From Hyphomicrobiaceae bacterium (lineage in GTDB: Bacteria; Pseudomonadota; Alphaproteobacteria; Rhizobiales; Hyphomicrobiaceae): a stretch of 64,000 nucleotides of DNA. Below are positions 52,741 to 60,264 of this stretch, piece after piece. The notes beneath the pieces were generated by a model, which did not search any database, was not told the origin of the DNA, and saw nothing but the letters and a program-made list of their open reading frames with translations. Position 1 is the stretch's first letter. The number at the start of each line of letters is the position of its first letter. The translations under genes and the position numbers were made by a program. The stretch is from NCBI GenBank assembly GCA_020638055.1, contig JACKJH010000002.1, positions 372,001 through 436,000 on the forward strand. The letters run 5' to 3'.

Positions 52741-53110
52741 ACGACCACCGGCTAAAGCCGGTGGCTTCAGGTTACGGCTCAAAGCTGGACCGGTCCGCAC
52801 CACGGCGGACTATACGACCTTGAAATCGTCGTCAGGCTCGGGCGGCTTCTGGTTCTTGATGTAATCCATCCACATTTCATCGGTCACGTTTCCACTTGAC
52901 GACACCCAATAGCCCCCGGGGCGGTTCAAAAAGTCTCGTATCGGGGATGTTCTCAAAGTGATCTCGCACTTTCCGGCTTAAGGATGTGAGCCGCTTCACC
53001 AGCACGTGGGTGGGACCAAACCCAAAACGACATCAGCAAGGCTTTTACGTGGGCCTGAACTCCCAAGGTGACCGCCAATTCCAGCGACGTTTTGGCTGGG
53101 ATTAGGCAAA
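52741..53110 (-). pseudogene. IS200/IS605 TnpA remnant
   Basis: Reading on the minus strand, 'GYWVSSSGNVTDEMW' and 'YIKNQKPPEPDDDF', ending at a TAG (52810-52812), is the C-terminus of an IS200-type Y1 transposase. A different frame upstream gives 'FGPTHVLVKRLTSLSRKVRD', also TnpA-like. At least one frameshift separates them, and the N-terminus is missing. A hairpin CCACCGGC..GCCGGTGG at about 52742-52765 is the kind found at IS200/IS605 ends. Dead copy. Confidence 0.8.
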
Positions 53111-53154
53111 AACACAGGGAATTCACTCCAAACTTGCAACAAGACCGGTAACTA

Positions 53155-53184
53155 GTTATATGACTGACCAGTCAGTCATTAACT
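53155..53184. promoter_or_regulatory. palindromic operator upstream of the TetR gene
   Basis: ATGACTGAC-CA-GTCAGTCAT (53160-53179) is a perfect 9-bp inverted repeat, 18 bases upstream of the TetR ATG, with flanking AGTTA/TAACT extending the symmetry. TetR-family regulators commonly bind such TGACTGA-type palindromes, so autoregulation of the regulator and exporter operon is likely. Confidence 0.82.
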
Positions 53185-53197
53185 AGGTCGACCGGAA

Positions 53198-54067
53198 ATG
53201 GTGCGCCAAGTCAGGACATCCAAAACCACCAGACGCAGCGGCGCAAAAAAGGCCGCGCGACCTGAAACGACGTCGCCGGCGACAAAATCGGCGCGCAAGT
53301 CGCCGCCTGCCAAATCCAAGTCCGGACCAGGCAGAAAAACCCGCACGTCTAAGAGCACAAGCACACCTGCCCCTTCCGTTACCGCAGATGCCGCATCTGA
53401 CAGAAAACACCAGGCCAGACGAAGCACAACGCGAAGCAAGCCTCCCGGCAGGCCAAAACAATCGCTTGCAGATGCCGATGCCAAGCGCGAGCGGATTATG
53501 AGGGCGGCTCTGCTGGTCTTTTCCCAGCGCGGCTTCGAAGCGGCACGGCTTGATGAGGTCGCACGCAAAGCCGGTGTCGCGAAAGGCACCCTCTATCTTT
53601 ACTACCCAAACAAACAGGCAATGTTCGAGGCGCTTATTCGTTCGGCCGCCGAACCAATTCTTGCTGACATTTCCAACATCGCTCAGCAAATGCCGCAGTC
53701 AACCGACGAGCTGCTCGCGAAGGTCTTTTCGCTGTTTCAACGCGAAATCCTCGCAACAGATCGAAAACTTATTTTTCGCCTGATCATAGCGGAAGGTCCG
53801 CGCTTTCCATCCCTGGCGCGGTTCTATCATCGTGAGGTGATCACACGCGTAATGGCCTCACTACAAAGCATTGCAAGTATACTCGATGGAGATGGACGGC
53901 TCGCGAGCACGGATCTGCAGCGATATCCACAACTCATAGCGGCGCCGCTCGTCCTGTCCGTGGTTTGGGACAGCCTCTTTGCAAAAATCGACCCACTGGA
54001 TGTGGACGGCATGCTTGCTGCACACGCGGCCCTGATGACGACGGCGCGGCGTAGGAGACGCTCATGA
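53198..54067 (+). CDS. TetR-family regulator with long basic N-terminal tail
   Basis: 289 residues. The C-terminal two thirds is a TetR protein: 'ERIMRAALLVFSQRGFEAARLDEVARKAGVAKGTLYLYYPNKQ' is the DNA-binding domain near residue 94. The first ~90 residues are almost only Lys, Arg, Ser, Thr, Pro and Ala, a low-complexity tail absent from ordinary TetR proteins. Starts could be later, but the tail is in frame from ATG 53198, which lies just after the operator. It overlaps the HlyD gene by ATGA and presumably controls it. Confidence 0.9.
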   Translation: MVRQVRTSKTTRRSGAKKAARPETTSPATKSARKSPPAKSKSGPGRKTRTSKSTSTPAPSVTADAASDRKHQARRSTTRSKPPGRPKQSLADADAKRERIMRAALLVFSQRGFEAARLDEVARKAGVAKGTLYLYYPNKQAMFEALIRSAAEPILADISNIAQQMPQSTDELLAKVFSLFQREILATDRKLIFRLIIAEGPRFPSLARFYHREVITRVMASLQSIASILDGDGRLASTDLQRYPQLIAAPLVLSVVWDSLFAKIDPLDVDGMLAAHAALMTTARRRRRS

Positions 54068-55068
54068 AGAAACGCTTGGCCGCCGCATTGTTCATCATAC
54101 TCGTCATCGCTGGCGCAAGTTGGACATGGACCAAATATGCCCACACGCCGCGTGAAATCGCCTGGCAGGGCTGGGTCGAGGGCAACTATTTATTTGTTGG
54201 TCCTGATGATCCAGGCCGCGTCACGGCGCTCAAAGTAGACAGGGGGCATAGTGTAAAGCGCGGCGAGCCTTTGTTCTCCGTCGAGAATGACCTTCAAGCA
54301 GCCGAACTGCGTCAGGCGGAAGCGGCATTGAGCGAGGCGGAGGCGCGGTTTGCTCGCGCAGAAGCTGCACAGCAGCGTCCTGAGGAGATCTTAGTTCTTG
54401 AAGCACAAAAGGAACGTTTGGAAGCGGCTTTGGACAAATCGCGGCCCGAATTGGCGCGCGCAAAGGATCTCGTAGCCAAGGGAATTTCCCCACAATCTCG
54501 CCTTGATGAAGCGGGGGCTGCCCTGGCCAGTGATGAAGCTGCTGTGGCGGCAGCGAAACGCCAGATCGAAGTCGCACGACTGAAGGCCAGAACTGAAGAT
54601 ATTGTGGCAGCCCGCGCTATCGTTGAACAAGCCAAGCAGCGTGTGGCGGCTGCGCGCGTAAGCCTCGATCGCCGGGCGATCGTCGCGCCTGCTGATGGTG
54701 TCGTGCAGGACATCTTCTATCGCCAGGGTGAAGTTGTAGCGGCTAGCCGGCCGGTTCTGTCACTCTTGCCGCCCGGCAACATGAAACTTCTCTTTTTTGT
54801 ACCAGAGCCCCAACTGGTTCGGATGTCGCCGGGTCAAAAGATCGATGCAACATGCGACGGATGCACAAAGCCTATCTCAGCGACCATAACTTTTGTTTCG
54901 AGGGAAGCGGAGTTCACCCCGCCCGTCATCTTCAGCCGTGAAGAACGCAGCAAGCTTGTTTTTCGCATCGAAGCGCAACCTAACGATGGCGCCCAGTTGC
55001 ACGTCGGTTTGCCTGTAACTGTCACACCTGCTGCCGAAGGCATCTCGCATGTCGGATCAAGAGAATAA
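54064..55068 (+). CDS. HlyD-family membrane fusion protein (YbhG-like)
   Basis: 334 residues. One N-terminal transmembrane helix (ALFIILVIAGASWTW), a biotinyl-lipoyl-like half ('GRVTALKVDRGHSVKRGEPLFSVEND'), a long alanine/glutamate-rich coiled-coil hairpin (about 75-200) and the returning half ('IVAPADGVVQDIFYRQGEVVAASRPVLSLLP'). Periplasmic adaptor of a tripartite or ABC-2 exporter. The coding region overlaps the next gene by 20 bases. Confidence 0.92.
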   Translation: MKKRLAAALFIILVIAGASWTWTKYAHTPREIAWQGWVEGNYLFVGPDDPGRVTALKVDRGHSVKRGEPLFSVENDLQAAELRQAEAALSEAEARFARAEAAQQRPEEILVLEAQKERLEAALDKSRPELARAKDLVAKGISPQSRLDEAGAALASDEAAVAAAKRQIEVARLKARTEDIVAARAIVEQAKQRVAAARVSLDRRAIVAPADGVVQDIFYRQGEVVAASRPVLSLLPPGNMKLLFFVPEPQLVRMSPGQKIDATCDGCTKPISATITFVSREAEFTPPVIFSREERSKLVFRIEAQPNDGAQLHVGLPVTVTPAAEGISHVGSRE

Positions 55069-56008
55069 CAGCAGTGACATCGCAATTCAGGTCGAAGGAT
55101 TGACAAAATCGTTCGGCGACAAGGTCGTTGTGCGCGATCTGTCCATGACAGTGCATCGCGGGCAAATCTATGGCTTCCTTGGACCGAACGGATCCGGAAA
55201 GACGACAACTATACGAATGTTATGCGGGCTTCTGACACCCGACAGCGGTCGCGGCACATGCCTTGGCTATGACATTCTGAAAGACAGCCGGCTCATCAAA
55301 GAGCGCGTCGGCTACATGACGCAGCGCTTCAGTCTCTATCAGGATCTCACCATCAAGGAAAATCTTGAGTTTGTTGCGCGTATCTACGGATTACGTTCGC
55401 CAACCCGTGCCGCCCGCGATGCTATTGACCGGCTGGGTCTCAATGGCCGCGAAAACCAGCTCGCTGGCGAACTTTCCGGAGGCTGGAAACAGAGGCTTGC
55501 GCTCGGTGCGTGCATTCTACCAAGTCCCGACTTGCTTCTTCTTGACGAACCGACGGCTGGTGTCGACCCCAAGGCCCGGCGTGACTTCTGGAATGAGATA
55601 CATGCCCTGGCCGCTGACGGTTTGACCGTTCTGGTGTCAACGCACTACATGGACGAGGCTGAACGTTGCCACCAGATTGCCTACCTCGCGTACGGCAAGC
55701 TCTTGACTCACGGCAGTGTCGAAGACGTCATTCGCAAGGCTCGGTTGGAAACATGGACGGTAACAGCGCCTGATCTCCACGCGCTCGCAATTGAGCTTGA
55801 GAACACACCGGGCGTCGACATGGTCGCGCCGTTTGGCAACAGTTTGCATGTCTCGGGCCGAGACCGACAAGTGCTGGAGCGCACAGTTGAGAACTTCAAA
55901 AAGCGCGAAGGCCAGGTCTGGGAGCGGAGCGAACCTTCGCTGGAAGACGTGTTTATCGACCTTATGCAAGGCACCAGTGACAACTTCAGTGGGGCCGCAC
56001 CGCGATGA
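55049..56008 (+). CDS. ABC-2 exporter ATPase (YbhF-like)
   Basis: 319 residues. Walker A 'GPNGSGKTT', signature 'LSGGWKQRLALG', Walker B 'LLLLDEPTAGVDP', H-loop 'VLVSTHYMDEAERC'. The C-terminal ~90 residues are the extra domain of drug/efflux-type ABC-2 ATPases. Only one ATPase domain is present; E. coli YbhF has two fused. Overlaps the permease gene by ATGA. Confidence 0.93.
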   Translation: MSDQENNSSDIAIQVEGLTKSFGDKVVVRDLSMTVHRGQIYGFLGPNGSGKTTTIRMLCGLLTPDSGRGTCLGYDILKDSRLIKERVGYMTQRFSLYQDLTIKENLEFVARIYGLRSPTRAARDAIDRLGLNGRENQLAGELSGGWKQRLALGACILPSPDLLLLDEPTAGVDPKARRDFWNEIHALAADGLTVLVSTHYMDEAERCHQIAYLAYGKLLTHGSVEDVIRKARLETWTVTAPDLHALAIELENTPGVDMVAPFGNSLHVSGRDRQVLERTVENFKKREGQVWERSEPSLEDVFIDLMQGTSDNFSGAAPR

Positions 56009-57153
56009 CAAATAGCTCAAAACGCGTAGGTTCCACTGGCTTTTCACGGTTTGTCGCGATGTTCGCCAAGGAGTTCATCCAACTCCGCAGAGATCGCGTG
56101 ACGTTTGCCACAATGATCATCGTCCCCCTCATGCAGTTGCTGTTATTCGGCTTCGCCATTAACACCAACCCGCACAATCTCCCGACGGCCATTTTGTTGC
56201 AAGAGCATAACGACATTGGGCGCGCCATCGTGGCGGCATTGGAAAACACCAAATATTTCGAAGTGAGTCACATCGCGCAGTCATCCGCCGAGCTGGATCA
56301 CTGGATCAAGTCGGGCGAAGTCCTTTTTGGAGTAGAGATACCCGCCAATTTCGCCCGTGACGTTCGGCGCGGTGATAACCCATCAATGTTGGTCGTGGCG
56401 GATGCCACGGACCCTGTTGCAGCCGGAACCGCATTGGGAGCTCTGGATGGCATAGTTAAAACAGCGCTTCGCGGCCTTCATGCCATTCCCCTGGATAACA
56501 GCTCAACGCCGCCTTTCACGATCAGCACACAGCGCCGCTATAATCCAGCAGGAGTTACATCACTCAACATCGTGCCTGGCCTTTTGGGCACGATACTGAC
56601 CATGACGATGCTCATTTTCACGTCTTTGTCGGTTACCCGTGAAGTGGAACGAGGTACGATGGAGAGCTTGCTTGCAATGCCCATTGATCCCCTCCAGATC
56701 ATGCTCGGTAAAATTACGCCTTACATTGTTGTTGGTTTCGCACAGGCAGCGATTATTCTTGTTGCCGGCGTCACGATATTCTCGGTTCCCGTTGATGGAA
56801 GTCTTGCCTTGCTCATCGTCATGACGATCCTGTTCGTCACGGCAACGCTTTCAGTTGGCTATACCTTCTCTACGATCGCCCGCAACCAATTGCAGGCCAT
56901 CCAGATGTCTATGATGTTCTTCCTACCCAACATTCTACTCTCCGGCTTCATGTTCCCATTCTCGGGCATGCCAGGTTGGGCCCAAGTTATTGGCGAATTG
57001 CTGCCACTCACGCATTATCTGCGCATGGTCAGGGGCATTATGCTCAAAGGCGCCGACACAGGCGATCTGTCGACACAAATTGTCTGGCTTACAGCACTCA
57101 TGCTCGCTTCAATGGCAATAGCTGTCACCCGCTTCCGGCGCACACTCGATTAA
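56005..57153 (+). CDS. ABC-2 exporter permease (YbhR/S-like)
   Basis: 382 residues with one N-terminal helix, a large periplasmic loop (about 60-180) and five or six C-terminal helices. Conserved ABC-2 features: 'FAKEFIQLRRDRVTFATMIIVPLMQLLLFGFAIN' at the start, 'EVERGTMESLLAMPI', and 'NILLSGFMFPFSGMPGWAQ' near the end. Only one permease gene follows, so it may work as a homodimer. Substrate unknown, probably a drug, cation or lipid-like compound. Confidence 0.93.
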   Translation: MTNSSKRVGSTGFSRFVAMFAKEFIQLRRDRVTFATMIIVPLMQLLLFGFAINTNPHNLPTAILLQEHNDIGRAIVAALENTKYFEVSHIAQSSAELDHWIKSGEVLFGVEIPANFARDVRRGDNPSMLVVADATDPVAAGTALGALDGIVKTALRGLHAIPLDNSSTPPFTISTQRRYNPAGVTSLNIVPGLLGTILTMTMLIFTSLSVTREVERGTMESLLAMPIDPLQIMLGKITPYIVVGFAQAAIILVAGVTIFSVPVDGSLALLIVMTILFVTATLSVGYTFSTIARNQLQAIQMSMMFFLPNILLSGFMFPFSGMPGWAQVIGELLPLTHYLRMVRGIMLKGADTGDLSTQIVWLTALMLASMAIAVTRFRRTLD

Positions 57154-57200
57154 CGCATGTCACTAAGGCAGCAAGCACTGTTAAATCGCATCTGCGTTGC

Positions 57201-57300
57201 CTAGAGCATTTTTCGACGATGTGGACGCCGGTTCGTCGAAGAAAATGCTATCAAACAAGAAGCTAGTGCGCCGATCCGATCCCATCGGAATGCGTTTTAG
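57201..57300 (-). repeat. CTAG-family dispersed repeat, full inverted copy
   Basis: Starts CTAGAGCATTTTTCGACGAT, includes GAAGAAAATGCTATCAAACA and ends GATCCCATCGGAATGCG near 57297, matching 491-595 on the opposite strand. Confidence 0.85.
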
Positions 57301-57305
57301 GGCCT

Positions 57306-57475
57306 GGAGCATGTTTGTCACGCCGAACCGCTCAACACTTCGGCTAAACATGCTCTCTTCATCTGGAGCATGTTTGTCACGCCGAACCGCTCAACACTTC
57401 GGCTAAACATGCTCTCTTCATCTGGAGCATGTTTGTCACGCCGAACCGCTCAACACTTCGGCTAAACATGCTCTA
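57306..57475 (+). repeat. GAGCATGTTT hairpin repeat, three exact 59-bp tandem units
   Basis: Units start at 57306, 57365 and 57424. Each forms a hairpin with stem GAGCATGTTT / AAACATGCTC and an inner GCCGAA..TTCGGC. The units are identical over their common length, and the last ends CTCTAG, where the TAG of the complementary strand is the DUF2189 stop codon. Two diverged copies lie at 25796-25910. Confidence 0.92.
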
Positions 57476-58276
57476 GGCTCTGCCGTCGTCCCCACTGATG
57501 GCGGTATAGGCATGCCATGTGCCGTGGCCCAGAATTGGAAATATTACAACAAGCCCAACCAACGCGGTTGTTACCGACAGCACAATGCCTGCGACAACGA
57601 TTGCCGCCCAGGCAAGCGCCACTTTCAGGTTATGCGTCGTCATGACGAAGCTCAGCCCGAGTGCGGTCAGCGCGTCAGTCTTCTTCGCCGTCAGCATTGG
57701 CACGGAAAACGCGCTTATGGCGAAGGCAAAGGCGGCGAACAGGCCACCCACCGCACTGCCGACAATAATCAAGCCCCAGCCTTTCGGTGAGGAGAAGACG
57801 TTGAGCAATGCCTCGCCGGCACCTGGATACGGCGTCAATCCGAAGAATAGCGCGTAGAGCAGATCCGCCGCGCGCAGCCAGAACAACACCAATAAGCACA
57901 ACAACAGCCCGGCATAAGCAAGCTGGGCCCCCGAGGCTGGGCGCACAAACAGCATGTCGCGCAGCGTGAACGGCTCACCTGCCGCACGCCGGCGGCTCTT
58001 TTCATAAAGGCCTACGGCGAAGAAAGGGCCAACGATGAGAAAGCCAGATATCGCCGGCAATGCAAGGTACAGAAGGTGAGCCATATTGAGCCCGACCATG
58101 ACACCGTAGGAGAGAAGTACGAGGAGCAAACCGAATGCAATACTAGTCCATGATCGATCGCGGAAATCGTCCCAACCCGCAGCGAGCCAAGTGAAAGCGG
58201 TTGCCGCCGGCAGATGGCGCGCATAAGCAGATGGCGGGCGAGCCGGGGCGCGCAGGGCGGGTAATGGTTCAAGCAT
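57473..58276 (-). CDS. DUF2189 multi-pass membrane protein
   Basis: 267 residues, about six transmembrane helices. DUF2189 family: 'LAAGWDDFRDRSWTSIAFGLLLVLLSYG', 'FLIVGPFFAVGLYEKSRR' and 'VMTTHNLKVALAWAAIVV' are characteristic. Genes of this family are often close to cytochrome oxidase genes; here it lies just after the cbb3 operon in the same direction. ATG 58276 with AAAGGA upstream is preferred over 58294. The stop codon lies within the last tandem repeat unit. Confidence 0.85.
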   Translation of the reverse strand: MLEPLPALRAPARPPSAYARHLPAATAFTWLAAGWDDFRDRSWTSIAFGLLLVLLSYGVMVGLNMAHLLYLALPAISGFLIVGPFFAVGLYEKSRRRAAGEPFTLRDMLFVRPASGAQLAYAGLLLCLLVLFWLRAADLLYALFFGLTPYPGAGEALLNVFSSPKGWGLIIVGSAVGGLFAAFAFAISAFSVPMLTAKKTDALTALGLSFVMTTHNLKVALAWAAIVVAGIVLSVTTALVGLVVIFPILGHGTWHAYTAISGDDGRA

Positions 58277-58287
58277 GGCGTTTCCTT

Positions 58288-58449
58288 TCAGCAATCACGC
58301 CGAGCCGGTAGTTGGCTGGTTCCCACCACTGCGCAGGCTGGCTGCGATTTGATCGCCACGACTACCAAATGCAAGTTCGCCGCAACGAACCCGGCAACGC
58401 AAAGTAGGGCACCGATAATTGCCAATCGCCTTTGAGCCGCTGGCGTCAT
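58288..58449 (-). CDS. 53-residue membrane protein at the end of the cco operon
   Basis: 53 residues: one transmembrane helix (LAIIGALLCVAGFVAANLHL), followed by VVVAIKSQPAC and a final Cys. Its ATG overlaps the ccoP stop (ATGA), and it ends just before the DUF2189 ribosome-binding site. The overlap and the helix support real coding. The function is unknown; a small accessory or assembly protein of the oxidase is possible. Confidence 0.68.
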   Translation of the reverse strand: MTPAAQRRLAIIGALLCVAGFVAANLHLVVVAIKSQPACAVVGTSQLPARRDC

Positions 58450-59363
58450 TTGGTCCGCTCATTCTGCTTGCTGGCAAGTTGGGCCACGTACAAGGCGAGC
58501 AGGTTGATTTCCGCACTCGACAGCCGGTTGGACCAGGCCGGCATCACACCCTGACGTCCATGTGCGAGCGTGGTGAGCACCGTGTGGCGGTCCTGACCGT
58601 ATATGACCGAGTGATCGGCAAGCGATGGAGCGCCATTTTCCAAGCCGCCGGTGGCGTCATCGCCGTGGCATGGTGCACAGTTGTCAGCAAACAATGCTGA
58701 TGCTGGATCCTTCGCACTGGTTTTTCCCTGGGGCAGCGCAGTTACATAGTCGGCGAGCTTCTTGCGATCGGATCGCGATAGTGAATCGAAAGCCGGCATC
58801 TGCGCAAAGCGCGCATCATCATCTGTACTGTTTATGCCGACCGTAATTGTCTGCGCGATCTCCTTGGGTTCGCCGCTCCACAGCCAATAGGCATCGGCAA
58901 GATTGGGAAAACCCGGACCACCGGTGCCTTTCTGCCCGTGACATACCGCGCAGTTATCCTCAAACAAGCGCACAGCCGCCGGCATTGCCTTCGCCAGTAG
59001 CAGCTTGTCTGCGGCGAGTGCGGCAAAATCGGGCTTGTCAAAACGGCTCAACCAGGATTGGCGCGTCTTCTCTATCGCAACGAACCCGCTGATTGCCTCG
59101 CCTTCTTGCGTGAGGCCAAGTATGCCATGTGTGTAGCTTTTCCCTATCGGCCAGGCTGGCAGCAACACCCAGGCAATGACAGAGTAGATGAAGGTCAACA
59201 TCAGGATTACGAGCACGAGGCGCGGAAACGGGGTGTTGAGTTCCCGAATGCCATTCCAGCGATGACCTGTGGTGTCGTAGCCGGTGACGGGATCGACTTC
59301 CTGGATGCCGTCCTTGAAGTCGACATCATCAGGCGAGACTGACCGTGAGCGATGCGTGGTCAT
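58446..59363 (-). CDS. ccoP: cbb3 oxidase subunit III (di-heme cytochrome c)
   Basis: 305 residues. N-terminal cytoplasmic segment 'DGIQEVDPVTGYDTTGHRWNGIRELNTPFPR' (typical CcoP), one transmembrane helix, then two heme domains: CAVCH near residue 137 and CAPCH near residue 227. It feeds electrons to CcoO. Starts overlapping the ccoQ stop (ATGA). Confidence 0.97.
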   Translation of the reverse strand: MTTHRSRSVSPDDVDFKDGIQEVDPVTGYDTTGHRWNGIRELNTPFPRLVLVILMLTFIYSVIAWVLLPAWPIGKSYTHGILGLTQEGEAISGFVAIEKTRQSWLSRFDKPDFAALAADKLLLAKAMPAAVRLFEDNCAVCHGQKGTGGPGFPNLADAYWLWSGEPKEIAQTITVGINSTDDDARFAQMPAFDSLSRSDRKKLADYVTALPQGKTSAKDPASALFADNCAPCHGDDATGGLENGAPSLADHSVIYGQDRHTVLTTLAHGRQGVMPAWSNRLSSAEINLLALYVAQLASKQNERTK

Positions 59364-59527
59364 GGGCCTTTATCCTGATCGGCCTGTGGAAGGATGGAAC
59401 GCGCCGCATGGTCATAGGCCGCACGCCGACTCGGCCTGAAGGCAAGGATCACGACGACGATGAAGAATCCCATCATCCAGAAAAGGCCAAAGGTCTTGGC
59501 AATAGCGACGAGCGTGTCGTGACTCAT
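59360..59527 (-). CDS. ccoQ: cbb3 oxidase subunit IV
   Basis: 55 residues, below the size usually called. 'MSHDTLVAIAKTFGLFWMM' leads into one transmembrane helix (GFFIVVVILAFRPSRR), as in CcoQ. Overlaps ccoO by ATGA at its start and ccoP by ATGA at its end, so it is firmly placed in the operon. CcoQ stabilises the interaction of CcoP with the core. Confidence 0.92.
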   Translation of the reverse strand: MSHDTLVAIAKTFGLFWMMGFFIVVVILAFRPSRRAAYDHAARSILPQADQDKGP

Positions 59528-60261
59528 TTCGGCTTCTCCGAAAGGATCTTGTAGGGTTCCTTGGTGCGCGTCCCGAGAGATTGCAGATAAGCGACTACGG
59601 CATCCATTTCCGTCAGCTTTTCAGGATTGCCGTCAAAGGCGCGAACCGCCACGTCCTTGCCGTAGCGCTTGGCAATTCCCTCGGCTTCGTCACTGTCGGG
59701 CTGGCTCTGCGCCAGAACATCCGTTTTGACGTTTTCCAACTGCGAGGTGTCGTAGGGCACGCCAAGACGATGCAGCGTCGAAACCTGTGCGGACAGGAGA
59801 CTGGTATCGAGCTCCTCCATCAGCCAGGGATAAACCGGCATTATGGATGTCGGGACGACGTGACGCGGATTGATCAGATGCTTTACATGCCATGCGTCGG
59901 AATACTTGCGACCAACTCGCGCAAGATCGGGGCCTGTACGTTTCGAACCCCAAAGCATGGGATGGTCATAGGCGCTCTCGGCCGCCAGTGAGTATGGCCC
60001 ATAGCGATCGATCTCGTCGGATAGCGAGCGGATCATCTGGCTGTGACACGCATAGCAGCCTTCACGGATATAGATTTGCCGTCCGGCAAGTTCGAGCGGT
60101 GCCAGCGGCCGCAAATCCTCGGGAACCTCGACCGTCTCCTTGATGGTAAACAACGGCGCGATCTCAACGATCCCACCTATTGATGCGGCAAAGATGATCG
60201 CCGCGACCAGCCCCATCGATACCTTCTCTAAATTGTAGTGCAGCTTCTGGATCGGGATCAT
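59524..60261 (-). CDS. ccoO: cbb3 oxidase subunit II (mono-heme cytochrome c)
   Basis: 245 residues. One N-terminal membrane helix ('LVAAIIFAASIGGIVEIAPLF'), 'ETVEVPEDLRPLAPLELAGRQIYIREGC', heme CYACH near residue 70 in 'GCYACHSQMIRSLSDE', distal ligand region 'VPTSIMPVYPWL'. Begins 3 bases after ccoN ends. Confidence 0.97.
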   Translation of the reverse strand: MIPIQKLHYNLEKVSMGLVAAIIFAASIGGIVEIAPLFTIKETVEVPEDLRPLAPLELAGRQIYIREGCYACHSQMIRSLSDEIDRYGPYSLAAESAYDHPMLWGSKRTGPDLARVGRKYSDAWHVKHLINPRHVVPTSIMPVYPWLMEELDTSLLSAQVSTLHRLGVPYDTSQLENVKTDVLAQSQPDSDEAEGIAKRYGKDVAVRAFDGNPEKLTEMDAVVAYLQSLGTRTKEPYKILSEKPK

Positions 60262-60264
60262 GGC

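Noticed and set aside
57306..57475. Possible CRISPR array
   Set aside because: Three 59-bp units are contiguous with no variable spacers and are themselves hairpins, so this is a tandem repeat, not CRISPR.
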